A stretch of 35,429 nt of DNA from Pseudobutyrivibrio sp. (GCA_024693775.1 JAILKL010000026.1:1-35429); one strand, 5' to 3'. Positions 17,203-25,574 are shown, counted from the stretch's first letter. Notes: generated by a model not told the origin, from the sequence alone. Translations and numbers: made by a program.

Positions 17203-18522
17203 CTACTTTTTTCTCTTGTCAGCAATTACCATCTTTTTCATGGTCTTAACTGACTGTGCCAGTGGTTTTCTAGCTGGACAAACATAACTACAGCTACCAC
17301 ACTCAATACACTCTAATCCGTGCCACTTTTCAAACTGTTCTTTATCTCCATGAGAAGAGAACTTTGCAAGTCTAGATGGAATTAAGTTTTCTGGACAAGC
17401 CTCTACGCATCGACCACAATTGATGCATGCTGTAGTCTCATATTTTGAAACCTCGTCCTGGCTAAGGCAAAGTAGTCCGCCTGTAGTCTTTGTAGATGGA
17501 ATATCAATATCAAATAATGAAAATCCCATCATAGGTCCGCCTGCGATTAATTTCTCAGGCTCTGTAGTGTAGCCACCTGCTGCCTCGAGGATTTCCTTGA
17601 AGCTTGTACCGATGCAAATCTTGAAGTTGCATGGGTCGGCTACTGAATCACCAGATATAGTGAAGATACGATCCATGACTGGCTTTCCTTCTACTATAGC
17701 TGTGTAAATAGCATTGATTGTAGCTACATTATCAACAATACAGCCAGCATCTGCTGGAAGCATCTTTGAATTGATAGCTCTACCAGTGCAAGCGTAAATA
17801 AGCTGACGCTCACCACCCTGAGGATACTTTGTCATAAGAGGAACCACCTCTATACGACTCTCACCTTCTACCTTTTTAGAAAGGGATGCAATCACATCGC
17901 TTTTGTTGTCTTCGATAGCTAAAATACCCTTTGCATTAGGGAATAGCTGAAGAACAATCTTTAAGCCCTCGATGAGCTTTTCAGGCTCTTCTACCATGCT
18001 TCTGTAATCTGAAGTAAGGTAAGGCTCACACTCCGCGCAGTTAGCAATGATGTACTCAATTTTTTCAGGATTCTTTGGAGAAAGCTTTACATGAGTAGGG
18101 AAACCGGCCCCTCCCATACCAACGATACCAGCATTTTGAATCTTTTCGATAATCTGCTCTTTTGTAAGAGCTGTATAATCTGAACAAGCTTCGAAGCCAG
18201 TTTCAATAAACTTTCCATCGCTTTCGATAACGATAGAATCCACCATATCACCAACAGCAACACGTCTAGGCTCAATAGCCTTTACAGTACCAGAAACTGA
18301 AGAATAGATATTTGCTGAAACAAAACCAGCAGACTCTGCAATCTTCTGACCTCTAAGTACAGTATCCCCAACCGATACTACCGGAGTGGCAATAGCGCCG
18401 ATGTGCTGCGATAATGGATAAACCATTATGCCCTGTGGCTTCAATTCCTTAATTGGCTTGTCTTTTGATAAATCCTTGCCGTCATAAGGGTGAACGCCAC
18501 CTTTAAATGTTCTTAGGCCCAT
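17203..18522 (-). CDS. rnfC: Rnf complex subunit C (NADH-binding)
   Basis: The peripheral subunit that exchanges electrons with NAD+/NADH. The GIVGMGGAGFPTHVK block (132-146) is the Gly-rich nucleotide/FMN site shared with Nqo1-type proteins; a SLBB-like region follows, and two ferredoxin motifs close the protein (C366/C369/C372/C376 and C405/C408/C411/C415). At 439 residues it lacks the long Ala/Lys repeat tail of E. coli RsxC. It is the first gene of the rnf operon, with AGAGGGG upstream and a promoter region with dyads at 18554-18615. Confidence 0.97.
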   Translation of the reverse strand: MGLRTFKGGVHPYDGKDLSKDKPIKELKPQGIMVYPLSQHIGAIATPVVSVGDTVLRGQKIAESAGFVSANIYSSVSGTVKAIEPRRVAVGDMVDSIVIESDGKFIETGFEACSDYTALTKEQIIEKIQNAGIVGMGGAGFPTHVKLSPKNPEKIEYIIANCAECEPYLTSDYRSMVEEPEKLIEGLKIVLQLFPNAKGILAIEDNKSDVIASLSKKVEGESRIEVVPLMTKYPQGGERQLIYACTGRAINSKMLPADAGCIVDNVATINAIYTAIVEGKPVMDRIFTISGDSVADPCNFKICIGTSFKEILEAAGGYTTEPEKLIAGGPMMGFSLFDIDIPSTKTTGGLLCLSQDEVSKYETTACINCGRCVEACPENLIPSRLAKFSSHGDKEQFEKWHGLECIECGSCSYVCPARKPLAQSVKTMKKMVIADKRKK

Positions 18523-18553
18523 TAAATGTACCCCTCTTTCTTATTAAAAGTTA

Positions 18554-18615
18554 GAGAACACTCCTCTACATTCTCGATTATAACATTTTGCTGTATAATA
18601 TAGAGAAATATTCTC
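18554..18615 (-). promoter_or_regulatory. rnf promoter region with two GAGAA/TTCTC dyads
   Basis: A TATAAT box lies on the minus strand at 18577-18582; its -35 (about 18600-18605, CTCTAT) is poor. A dyad GAGAA-3-TTCTC (18603-18615) overlaps the -35 and a second, more widely spaced pair (18554-18558 and 18571-18575) covers the predicted start site. This looks like a regulated promoter with paired operator half-sites; the regulator is unknown. Confidence 0.45.
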
Positions 18616-18700
18616 AATAATATTGTACATTTTTGAATACTTTATAGGTTGAAATAGTGTAAAATTTACAAGAAAATATATATTTTTAGGAGCATTTTAT

Positions 18701-19762
18701 ATGGAAATAATCCAAAACAAATACAGTCTAGAAAATATTAGCTATACAATTGAAAAATATTTTGATAATAGCACACTTTTATTTGATATTGAATGTACAG
18801 GTCTATCCCCTAGGAAATCCTATATATACATGATTGGCTATGCCACTCGAAATGAAAAAGAAATAACCATTACCCAACTGTTTGCAAGGGATGAAGCAGA
18901 CGAAATAAAAATTCTTGAAAAATTTGAAGAGGTAATGGAATCCTACCCTAATTTAATGGGATTTAATTCAACTCGTTTCGATGAGTCCTTTATCATCGAA
19001 CGATGTAGAAAATACAAAATCTATACAAAAATCAAATCAAAAAAGCATACCGATATGTATCTCACAACAACAAAAGCCAAATGCCTTTTAGATCTACCAA
19101 ACTATAAGCAAAAAACCATTGAGGTATTCTTGGGATTAAATCGTGAAGATAAATACAATGGCGGCGAGCTAATACCAATATATAAAAACTATTCTTTAAC
19201 GGGTGACGAAGATTCCAAAAACCTGGTTTTGCTTCATAATCTTGAAGATATAAAAGGAATGGTTTATATCTGCGATATTTTAGCCTACACTGATTTATTA
19301 AGCACTGACCTAGATTATATTTCATCCGAATATGACGAAGATAAGGTTCGCAGTCAATTTAACACAAGCATTCCTCTTCCATCTTCTCTTAATAAAATGA
19401 GAGATTATGGAATGTATATCATTTCAAATGATATTTTAACCTTGGCATTAAATATTAAAAGCTGTGAGCTTTACACATTTTTACCAGATTATAAAAACTA
19501 TTATTATTTAATAAACGAGGATATCATCATTCCCAAAGCTCTAGGTGAAAGCATGGACAAAAATAATAGAAGGCCTGCCAAAAAACAGGATTGTAAGGTA
19601 AAGCTAAATGGAAAATTTGTCCAAATTCCCGAAAAGCTTGATATTGGCACCTCTATCAGAAGCTTCAAGCCATCCTATGATTCAAAAGAGACATATGTAA
19701 ACGTTGACGACTTAACTCCAGCTCTACTAGCAAAGATAGCCAAATACATGCTTAAACATTAG
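18701..19762 (+). CDS. YprB-like ribonuclease H-fold exonuclease (COG3359 type)
   Basis: 353 residues with a DEDD exonuclease core: LLFDIECTGLSP (D29, E31, motif I), GFNSTRFDESFI (D94, motif II), HTDMY (D118) and LLHNLEDI (H179, D183, motif III). This pattern matches the predicted exonucleases of the YprB/COG3359 group, which would degrade DNA or RNA 3' ends with two metal ions; substrate unknown. The C-terminal 140 residues are not a recognisable domain and end in a positively charged tail. The AGGAG ribosome binding site is strong. It is the only plus-strand gene here, divergent from rnfC and convergent with cheR, so it is monocistronic. Confidence 0.75.
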   Translation: MEIIQNKYSLENISYTIEKYFDNSTLLFDIECTGLSPRKSYIYMIGYATRNEKEITITQLFARDEADEIKILEKFEEVMESYPNLMGFNSTRFDESFIIERCRKYKIYTKIKSKKHTDMYLTTTKAKCLLDLPNYKQKTIEVFLGLNREDKYNGGELIPIYKNYSLTGDEDSKNLVLLHNLEDIKGMVYICDILAYTDLLSTDLDYISSEYDEDKVRSQFNTSIPLPSSLNKMRDYGMYIISNDILTLALNIKSCELYTFLPDYKNYYYLINEDIIIPKALGESMDKNNRRPAKKQDCKVKLNGKFVQIPEKLDIGTSIRSFKPSYDSKETYVNVDDLTPALLAKIAKYMLKH

Positions 19763-19765
19763 AAA

Positions 19766-19800
19766 AAAGCAGCTAACAAAACTGTTAGCTGCTTTATTTT
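19766..19800. terminator. Bidirectional terminator between the exonuclease gene and cheR
   Basis: A perfect 11-bp stem, AGCAGCTAACA (19768-19778) with TGTTAGCTGCT (19783-19793), and a 4-base loop. On the plus strand it is followed by TTATTTT, on the minus strand by TTTTTTC, so it can end both convergent transcripts. Confidence 0.88.
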
Positions 19801-20572
19801 ATAGCTTTTCATAATAGAAAGAATAACGCCTCTTATAACCCAGCTCTTTATATTCAATTACCTGCTCCGTCGATCCAATGAATAGGATGCCTCCCTGACG
19901 AAGTGATTTAGCGAATTTACCATAGACCTCTGTCTTTGCTTCATCCGTAAAGTAAATTAAAACATTTCGACAAACGATCATATCGTAATTCGAAGGATAA
20001 TTGTCTCTTAGAAGATTGTGTTCTTTGAATTCAACACACTTTTTAACTTCTTCGCTAATCTGATAAGACTTTCCTACCTGTGTAAAGAATTTCTTTTTCA
20101 GATCTGCCGGAACATTTGCAATACTCTTTTCATTATATAATCCAACTTTAGCAGTAGCGATAACCTGTTTGTCCAAATCTGTTGCTAAAATTTTAATTTT
20201 ATTTAAAGGAAGGTGCTGGGATAATGCCATAACAAGTGAATATGGCTCATCACCTGTAGAACATGCAGCACTCCATATCTTCAAATTCTGACCTGAATGC
20301 TTCATAAGTTCAGGAATAAACTCTTTTGTAAGCAAATCCCACTGTTCTGGATTTCTATAAAACTCAGAAACATTAATTGTTAGAAAGTTTACAAACTCAT
20401 CAAAAACATCCTTGTTTGTTTTCAAGAGGTTTACATATTCTGTATATGACTTGCATTTATTCTTTGAAACCAAGGAGTCGATACGACGACGCATCTGCTT
20501 CTCTTTATAAGAGCTTAAGTCAATTTTAGTAAGGCTATAAACATCCTTCTTGAACTGTTCGTAATTATCCAT
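19799..20572 (-). CDS. cheR: Chemotaxis protein methyltransferase CheR
   Basis: SAM-dependent methylation of glutamates on chemoreceptors. The N-terminal CheR helical domain (about 1-70) is followed by the methyltransferase domain: FYRNPEQW, IWSAACSTGDEPYSL (SAM site), ATDLD, and YDMIVCRNVLIYF, then GGILFIGSTE. I set the start at the ATG at 20572 because the GTG at 20578 directly abuts the purine-rich ribosome binding site. Length is 257 residues. No other chemotaxis gene is nearby, so it is an orphan copy transcribed alone between two terminators. Confidence 0.95.
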   Translation of the reverse strand: MDNYEQFKKDVYSLTKIDLSSYKEKQMRRRIDSLVSKNKCKSYTEYVNLLKTNKDVFDEFVNFLTINVSEFYRNPEQWDLLTKEFIPELMKHSGQNLKIWSAACSTGDEPYSLVMALSQHLPLNKIKILATDLDKQVIATAKVGLYNEKSIANVPADLKKKFFTQVGKSYQISEEVKKCVEFKEHNLLRDNYPSNYDMIVCRNVLIYFTDEAKTEVYGKFAKSLRQGGILFIGSTEQVIEYKELGYKRRYSFYYEKL

Positions 20573-20628
20573 AAGCACTCTCTTTCTCTACAAAATATTA
20601 TTCGTAGCTTTTTAATGATTCAGATGTC

Positions 20629-20634
20629 ATTATA
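20629..20634 (-). promoter_or_regulatory. Candidate -10 element of cheR
   Basis: TATAAT on the minus strand, about 57 bases before the cheR ATG and downstream of the terminator that closes the previous operon. The -35 region (ACAATT at 17 bases) is poor, so an activator or a different start is possible. No flagellar SigD-type motif is seen. Confidence 0.4.
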
Positions 20635-20689
20635 CCTAAGACTTGTGTACTAATTGTTACTATTCTGTTTATAATTTTTTGAAAATGAC

Positions 20690-20721
20690 AACAAAAAAGA
20701 GCCTGGCAAAAACCAGGCTCT
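20690..20721 (-). terminator. Intrinsic terminator of the rpiR-cmk-ispH-S1 operon
   Basis: AGAGCCTGG with CCAGGCTCT form a 9-bp stem (20698-20706 with 20713-20721) around a 6-base loop, followed on the minus strand by TTTTTTG. It is 15 bases past the stop of the S1-domain gene. Confidence 0.9.
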
Positions 20722-20735
20722 GATATTTGATTTAA

Positions 20736-21848
20736 TTACTCCTCAGAAGCAACTTCTTCGATGTTTACGTCAGCAACGTCCTCATCGTTTGACTCAGGCT
20801 CCATGAGTGCCTTGATTGAAAGAGAAATCTTCTTCTCGTCATCATTGAACTCAACAACCTTTGCCTCAATGTCCTGTCCGATTGAAAGAACATCTGAAGG
20901 CTTTTCAATACGCTCCTTAGAAATCTGAGAAACGTGAAGTAATGCGTCAATTCCAGGTGCAAGCTCTACGAAAGCACCGAAGTCCTTCATACGAACTACC
21001 TTTCCTTTAACTACAGAACCTACTGCAAACTTGTCTGCAGCACCATTCCATGGATTCTCGCTCTCAAACTTGCAAGAAAGAGCAATCTTACCATCCTTGA
21101 TTTCCTTAACGAAAACCCTGATAGTATCGCCAACGTTAAGAGTCTTTGTAGGATTCTCAACACGGCCCCAGCTCATCTCTGAAATATGGAGAAGACCATC
21201 AGCACCACCTAAATCGATGAATGCACCAAAGTCTTTAACATTCTTAACTGTACCCTCGAACTCCTGTCCGACAGCAATCTTAGCCATAAGCTCTTCCTGA
21301 GCTTTTGCTCTATCAGCAACAAGTAATGTCTTTCTGTTACCGATGATGCGACGACGTCTAGGCTCGAACTCTGTAATAACAAAGCTGATCTCCTGTCCCT
21401 GATACTTTGTAAGATCCTTTTCGTAAACATCTGATACGAATGAAGCAGGGATAAATACTCTAGCCTCGTCAACAACAACTGAAAGGCCACCCTTAAGTAC
21501 CTTGTCAACTGTAGCTGTAAGAACCTCACCATTCTCAAATGCTTCCTGTAATCTCTCGTTACCCTTTTCCTGAGCAAGTCTCTTGTAAGAAAGAAGAACC
21601 TGACCCTCGCCATCATTCACCTTTACAACAATAGCAGATAAAGGATCGCCAACCTTTACGACAGTTGTAAGATCAACGTTTGACTCGTTTGTGTACTCTG
21701 AACGAGTGATAATTCCATCTGATTTGTATCCGATATTAAGTACAATCTCATCTGGCTTAACACTGATTACTGTACCGTCGACAACCTCTCCATTGTGTAT
21801 AGTCTTAAATGATTCCTCCAACATTTGTTCAAAACTCATTTCTGGCAT
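20736..21848 (-). CDS. S1 RNA-binding domain protein (ribosomal protein S1-like)
   Basis: 370 residues with four S1 (OB-fold) repeats at about 18-91, 105-174, 193-262 and 278-347; the last two carry the canonical VKDFGAFIDLG and MKDFGAFVEL motifs. An acidic tail closes it. Such proteins bind mRNA or assist translation; the Firmicute version has fewer repeats than the six of E. coli S1. In many clostridia this sequence is fused to the C-terminus of IspH; here it is a separate gene overlapping ispH by 13 bases, with the ribosome binding site GAGGAGG inside ispH. rpsA would be the usual name, but equivalence to true S1 is not certain. Confidence 0.9.
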   Translation of the reverse strand: MPEMSFEQMLEESFKTIHNGEVVDGTVISVKPDEIVLNIGYKSDGIITRSEYTNESNVDLTTVVKVGDPLSAIVVKVNDGEGQVLLSYKRLAQEKGNERLQEAFENGEVLTATVDKVLKGGLSVVVDEARVFIPASFVSDVYEKDLTKYQGQEISFVITEFEPRRRRIIGNRKTLLVADRAKAQEELMAKIAVGQEFEGTVKNVKDFGAFIDLGGADGLLHISEMSWGRVENPTKTLNVGDTIRVFVKEIKDGKIALSCKFESENPWNGAADKFAVGSVVKGKVVRMKDFGAFVELAPGIDALLHVSQISKERIEKPSDVLSIGQDIEAKVVEFNDDEKKISLSIKALMEPESNDEDVADVNIEEVASEE

Positions 21849-22681
21849 TTCTTTTGAACCTCCTCGATAATATTGTTTGGGGTGGAAGCCCCTGCGGTAA
21901 TACCTACACTTTCAATGGAACTAAGGTCAGTCGGCTGGAAATCATCAGCCGTCTGTATATAGTAAGTATCGTTGCATTTTGTTTTGCATATTTCATACAG
22001 TTTCTGCGTATTGGATGAATTTTTACTTCCAATAACTAACATAGCATCAACCTTCGAAGCAATTTCAGCTGCCTCGACCTGTCGCTTGTTAGTCGCATCG
22101 CATATTGTATTCAAAACAATAATATCATAACCTTTTTCCTTTATAATTTCAACTAATTCTTGAAATTTATTGTGGTTAAAGGTGGTTTGAGAAACAATAC
22201 AAATCCTCACCTGTGAATTAACTGAAAAGTTAACTGCAGTTTCCATATCAGGAATCACCGAATAATTGTCTCCATTGATCCATCCAACTATACCTTGAAC
22301 CTCTGGATGATCTGGGTTTCCAATAATTACAATGTACTCTCCAGCCTTTGAATGCTCGTCCACAGCCCTGTGAATCTTCTTTACAAATGGGCATGTTGCA
22401 TCAATGATATTATGTCCATTTGCTCGAATAGTTTCTTCAACAGCTCTGCTTACTCCATGTGAACGAAGGATGACTGTTCCAGGCTCACTATTGGCCTCCT
22501 GCCCTTCCTCCATAACCTGAACACCATGAGCCTTGAATTCATTGACAACCGTCTCATTATGAATGATAGGACCATAAGTATAAAGTGGAGCTGTTTTTTC
22601 ATTTATTTGCTTATTTACCACATCAACTGCCCTTTGGACTCCAAAACAAAAGCCCGCAGATTTTGCTAAAGTAACTTTCAT
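21836..22681 (-). CDS. ispH: 4-hydroxy-3-methylbut-2-enyl diphosphate reductase
   Basis: The last step of the MEP isoprenoid pathway: HMBPP to IPP and DMAPP through an iron-sulfur cluster. Ligand cysteines C12 (AGFCFGV), C97 (DATCPFV) and C194 (NTICDAT) are present, with substrate-binding H41, H75 and H125 (PDHPEVQG). The length of 281 is that of the stand-alone enzyme. Isoprenoids made here feed undecaprenyl phosphate for the cell wall. It sits between cmk and the S1 gene, a clostridial arrangement. Confidence 0.97.
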   Translation of the reverse strand: MKVTLAKSAGFCFGVQRAVDVVNKQINEKTAPLYTYGPIIHNETVVNEFKAHGVQVMEEGQEANSEPGTVILRSHGVSRAVEETIRANGHNIIDATCPFVKKIHRAVDEHSKAGEYIVIIGNPDHPEVQGIVGWINGDNYSVIPDMETAVNFSVNSQVRICIVSQTTFNHNKFQELVEIIKEKGYDIIVLNTICDATNKRQVEAAEIASKVDAMLVIGSKNSSNTQKLYEICKTKCNDTYYIQTADDFQPTDLSSIESVGITAGASTPNNIIEEVQKKCQK

Positions 22682-22703
22682 AAATACCTCTATTACTATA
22701 AAA

Positions 22704-23363
22704 CTATTGCTTGCAGTAAGAAATTATAGTGTCTACAACCTCATCGATAGTCATATCTGAGCTGTCCACTAAAATAGCATCCTCAGCCTGCTTTAAAGGA
22801 CTGATTTCTCTATGAGAATCTCTATAATCTCTTTCCTCAATATCCTTTGCGATTTTATCAAAATCAGCCTCTGCACCCTTTGCAACAAGCTCGTCATATC
22901 TTCTCTTTGCTCTGCACTCTACTGAAGCTGTAAGGAAAATTTTTACGTTTGCATTAGGAAGAACAACAGTACCGATATCCCTACCATCCATGATAACGTC
23001 AGTAGTCTTTGCTAATTCCTGCTGTAAAGCAACAAGCTTTGTTCTAACTGGAGCAAAAACAGATGTGGCTGATGCCATATTGCCAACCTCTTCTGTTCTT
23101 ATGAGGCCTGTAACATCCTCGCCATTTAAAATGACATGCTGAGCTCCATCCTCATATTTGATAGAAACAACAATGTCATCTACGCTATTTGCAATGCTCT
23201 TTTCATCATCACTTGCTATACCTGCTCTGAGAAAATATAAAGCCATTGCTCTATACATAGCTCCTGTATCTACATATACATAACCCATTTTCTTTGCTAT
23301 AGCCTTTGCTATAGTAGACTTTCCTGCTCCTGCAGGTCCATCGATTGCAACATTCATTGCCAT
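22704..23363 (-). CDS. cmk: Cytidylate kinase
   Basis: Phosphorylates CMP and dCMP. The P-loop GPAGAGKST lies at 9-17, followed by VDTGAMYRA and, later, IMDGRDIGTVVLP and SVECRAKRRYDEL, all standard for Cmk. 219 residues. GGAGG is 9 bases before the first ATG. It stands between the flavoprotein gene and ispH with short gaps, in one transcript. The cmk-ispH-S1 order is common in clostridia. Confidence 0.97.
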   Translation of the reverse strand: MAMNVAIDGPAGAGKSTIAKAIAKKMGYVYVDTGAMYRAMALYFLRAGIASDDEKSIANSVDDIVVSIKYEDGAQHVILNGEDVTGLIRTEEVGNMASATSVFAPVRTKLVALQQELAKTTDVIMDGRDIGTVVLPNANVKIFLTASVECRAKRRYDELVAKGAEADFDKIAKDIEERDYRDSHREISPLKQAEDAILVDSSDMTIDEVVDTIISYCKQ

Positions 23364-23395
23364 AATCTATATCCTCCAAATATTAAAATCAATAA

Positions 23396-24625
23396 CTAAA
23401 TACTAATGCCAGCCAAGTAGCCTGTAGACCATGCAATCTGAAGGTTGAAGCCTCCTGTGTATGCATCCAGATCTAAAACCTCACCGGCAAAAGATAACCC
23501 ATCTATATTTTTGCATTTCATGGTCGAAGGGTCAACCTCTTTTACAGATACACCACCCTGGGTTACAATAGCTTCCTTGAATTCTCTTAATCCTGTAATA
23601 GTAAATGGAAATGCCTTTAATAGTGAAACTAGTGAAGCTCTCTCTTCCTTTGTTACGGAATTGATTTGTCTTTCATCATCAAAATCTAAAATATCCAGCA
23701 CTACAGGTACCATTGAGCTTGGTAAAAGACCTCTTAATACGCTAGATAAATGCTTGTTCATATTATCGTTAAAATCTCTAAGAACTCTGTTATCTAATTC
23801 TTCCACCGATAAAGCAGGCTTTAAATCAATTTTAGCTAAAAGACTACCCTTCTTTTCTAAAGTTTTGCCCACGTCAGAGCTTGCTGAAAGGACCAAAGGA
23901 CCTGATACTCCAAAGTGAGTAAATAGCATTTCTCCAAAATTTTCATAAAGCTTTTTCTTGCCATCGAAAATAGACAAGGTGACATTTTTCAAAGAAAGGC
24001 CCTGCATTGACATAATGTAGTCTTCCTTGCAATTAAGAGGAACGAGAGCAGGTCTAGTATCTGTAACCTTTATTCCACACGCCTTTGCCCATACAAGTCC
24101 ATCACCTGTAGAGCCTGTAGTTCGATAAGAAAGTCCACCTGTGCAAATAATAAAATGATCAGCCTCTAGAGTAGTGCCATCTGAGAGCTTTGCTCCAATC
24201 ACCTTATTATCTTTTACAACAAGGGATTTTACACCTGTGTTAAGGCAAACCTTTGCATTTACTTCTCTTAGAGCTTTTTCAAGTGCCTTTGTAATATCTG
24301 AGGCATGATCTGAAACTGGAAAAGCTCTATTGCCACGCTCAACCTTTGTAGGAGTGCCGTGACTTTCTATAAAATCAATTACCGAATCTGGACTAAAGGT
24401 ATATAAGCTACTGTATAAAAATTTAGGATTACTAACTACATTTTTGAAGAAGTCCTCAACATCACAGGCATTTGTAAAATTACATCTACCCTTTCCAGTA
24501 ATATAGATTTTCTTGCCCAGCTTTTCGTTTTTTTCTAAAAGAGTGACCGAGTGACCACAAAGGCCAGCACTGTAGGCTGCCATGCATCCCGCAGCTCCGC
24601 CACCTATAACAACAACTTTACTCAT
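23396..24625 (-). CDS. HI0933/BaiN-family FAD-dependent oxidoreductase
   Basis: A 409-residue flavoprotein with VVVIGGGAAGCMAA (G8, G10, G13 of the dinucleotide fold), E31, and the family block KKIYITGKGRCNFTN (38-52), ending with the second FAD contact GEVLDLDAYTGGFNLQIAWS. The family is widespread and mostly uncharacterised; one clostridial relative, BaiN, acts on bile acid intermediates, but that role cannot be transferred to this gene from sequence. It overlaps the upstream regulator gene by 8 bases, so the two are translationally coupled. Substrate unknown. Confidence 0.88.
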   Translation of the reverse strand: MSKVVVIGGGAAGCMAAYSAGLCGHSVTLLEKNEKLGKKIYITGKGRCNFTNACDVEDFFKNVVSNPKFLYSSLYTFSPDSVIDFIESHGTPTKVERGNRAFPVSDHASDITKALEKALREVNAKVCLNTGVKSLVVKDNKVIGAKLSDGTTLEADHFIICTGGLSYRTTGSTGDGLVWAKACGIKVTDTRPALVPLNCKEDYIMSMQGLSLKNVTLSIFDGKKKLYENFGEMLFTHFGVSGPLVLSASSDVGKTLEKKGSLLAKIDLKPALSVEELDNRVLRDFNDNMNKHLSSVLRGLLPSSMVPVVLDILDFDDERQINSVTKEERASLVSLLKAFPFTITGLREFKEAIVTQGGVSVKEVDPSTMKCKNIDGLSFAGEVLDLDAYTGGFNLQIAWSTGYLAGISI

Positions 24626-25538
24626 TCTTTTCTCCTGGATAGCTCATTTTAATGGAATCATCCACTAAATCTATTTCATCGTTTTCATAGAACTGATAAT
24701 TATTCCATACCTGTTCTATCATATCGAGATTTTCAGCAACAACACTTTGTCTACGATTGCAAAGCTCAACAACAAGGGCATTTATAACTGAAAGTGGTGC
24801 TACAAGAGAATCTATAACAGAGTGCATCTCACTTTCTGCAATAAGGTTGCAGGAACTATATAAGTTCATAGGAGAATGAATTGAATCTGTGATTGTAACA
24901 ACATTTGCCAATCTATTGTTGGCAAATTCCAGTGCCTTTAATGTACGCATGGAATATCTAGGAAAGCTGATACCGATGATACAATCCTGCTCGTTAATAT
25001 GTATCATCTGCTCAAATAGCTCCGAAGAGGAATTTGTCTGCAAATTAACAACATTATCAAAAATCATATTTAAATAGAAGGAAAGGAACTGCGCCAAGGG
25101 TGCACAGGTACGAATACCTACCACATAAATACGTCTAGCATTAAGGATAGACTCAACTGCATTTTCAAAGGCAGCCTCATCAATATTTTCCATTGTATTT
25201 TTGATTTTAAGAGCATCTGAAGACAAAACACTTCTAAGAATACCATTTTGCTCGATACCACCATTTGTAATCTCAATACGGTCAGTTGTATTGAGCTTTG
25301 TGCGGACCATTTCCTCTAGAGCCTGCTGAAATTCTGGATATCCCTTATATCCGATAAAAGCAGCAAAACGTACTACTGTAGACTCAGAAATGCCGATAAT
25401 TTCCCCTAGCTTTGCGGCTGTAAGAAAAACAGCCTTATCGTAATTATCAATTATATAATTGGCAAGAAGCTTTTGCCCCTTTGACATTTTTCCGTAATTC
25501 TCATTAATTCTAGATAATAAATCTTGAGTTGTTGCCAT
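24618..25538 (-). CDS. MurR/RpiR-family transcriptional regulator
   Basis: 306 residues: an N-terminal HTH_6 domain (about 1-77, with LGEIIGISESTVVRFAAFIG as the recognition region) and a SIS sugar-phosphate-binding domain (about 115-260, starting ARRIYVVGIRTCAPLAQFLS). Relatives sense phosphosugars. No sugar genes are nearby, so its ligand is unclear. It is first in the operon with the flavoprotein, cmk, ispH and S1. A short dyad at 25575-25588 upstream may be an autoregulatory operator. The GAGG ribosome binding site is 8 bases away. Confidence 0.9.
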   Translation of the reverse strand: MATTQDLLSRINENYGKMSKGQKLLANYIIDNYDKAVFLTAAKLGEIIGISESTVVRFAAFIGYKGYPEFQQALEEMVRTKLNTTDRIEITNGGIEQNGILRSVLSSDALKIKNTMENIDEAAFENAVESILNARRIYVVGIRTCAPLAQFLSFYLNMIFDNVVNLQTNSSSELFEQMIHINEQDCIIGISFPRYSMRTLKALEFANNRLANVVTITDSIHSPMNLYSSCNLIAESEMHSVIDSLVAPLSVINALVVELCNRRQSVVAENLDMIEQVWNNYQFYENDEIDLVDDSIKMSYPGEKNE

Positions 25539-25574
25539 GTAATTACCTCATAAACCTAGTATAAAACCAATATT

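Noticed and set aside
23445-23918. Plus-strand open frame of 157 codons opposite the BaiN-like gene
   Set aside because: Low-complexity Ser/Thr/Leu-rich translation typical of an antisense shadow, no ribosome binding site.
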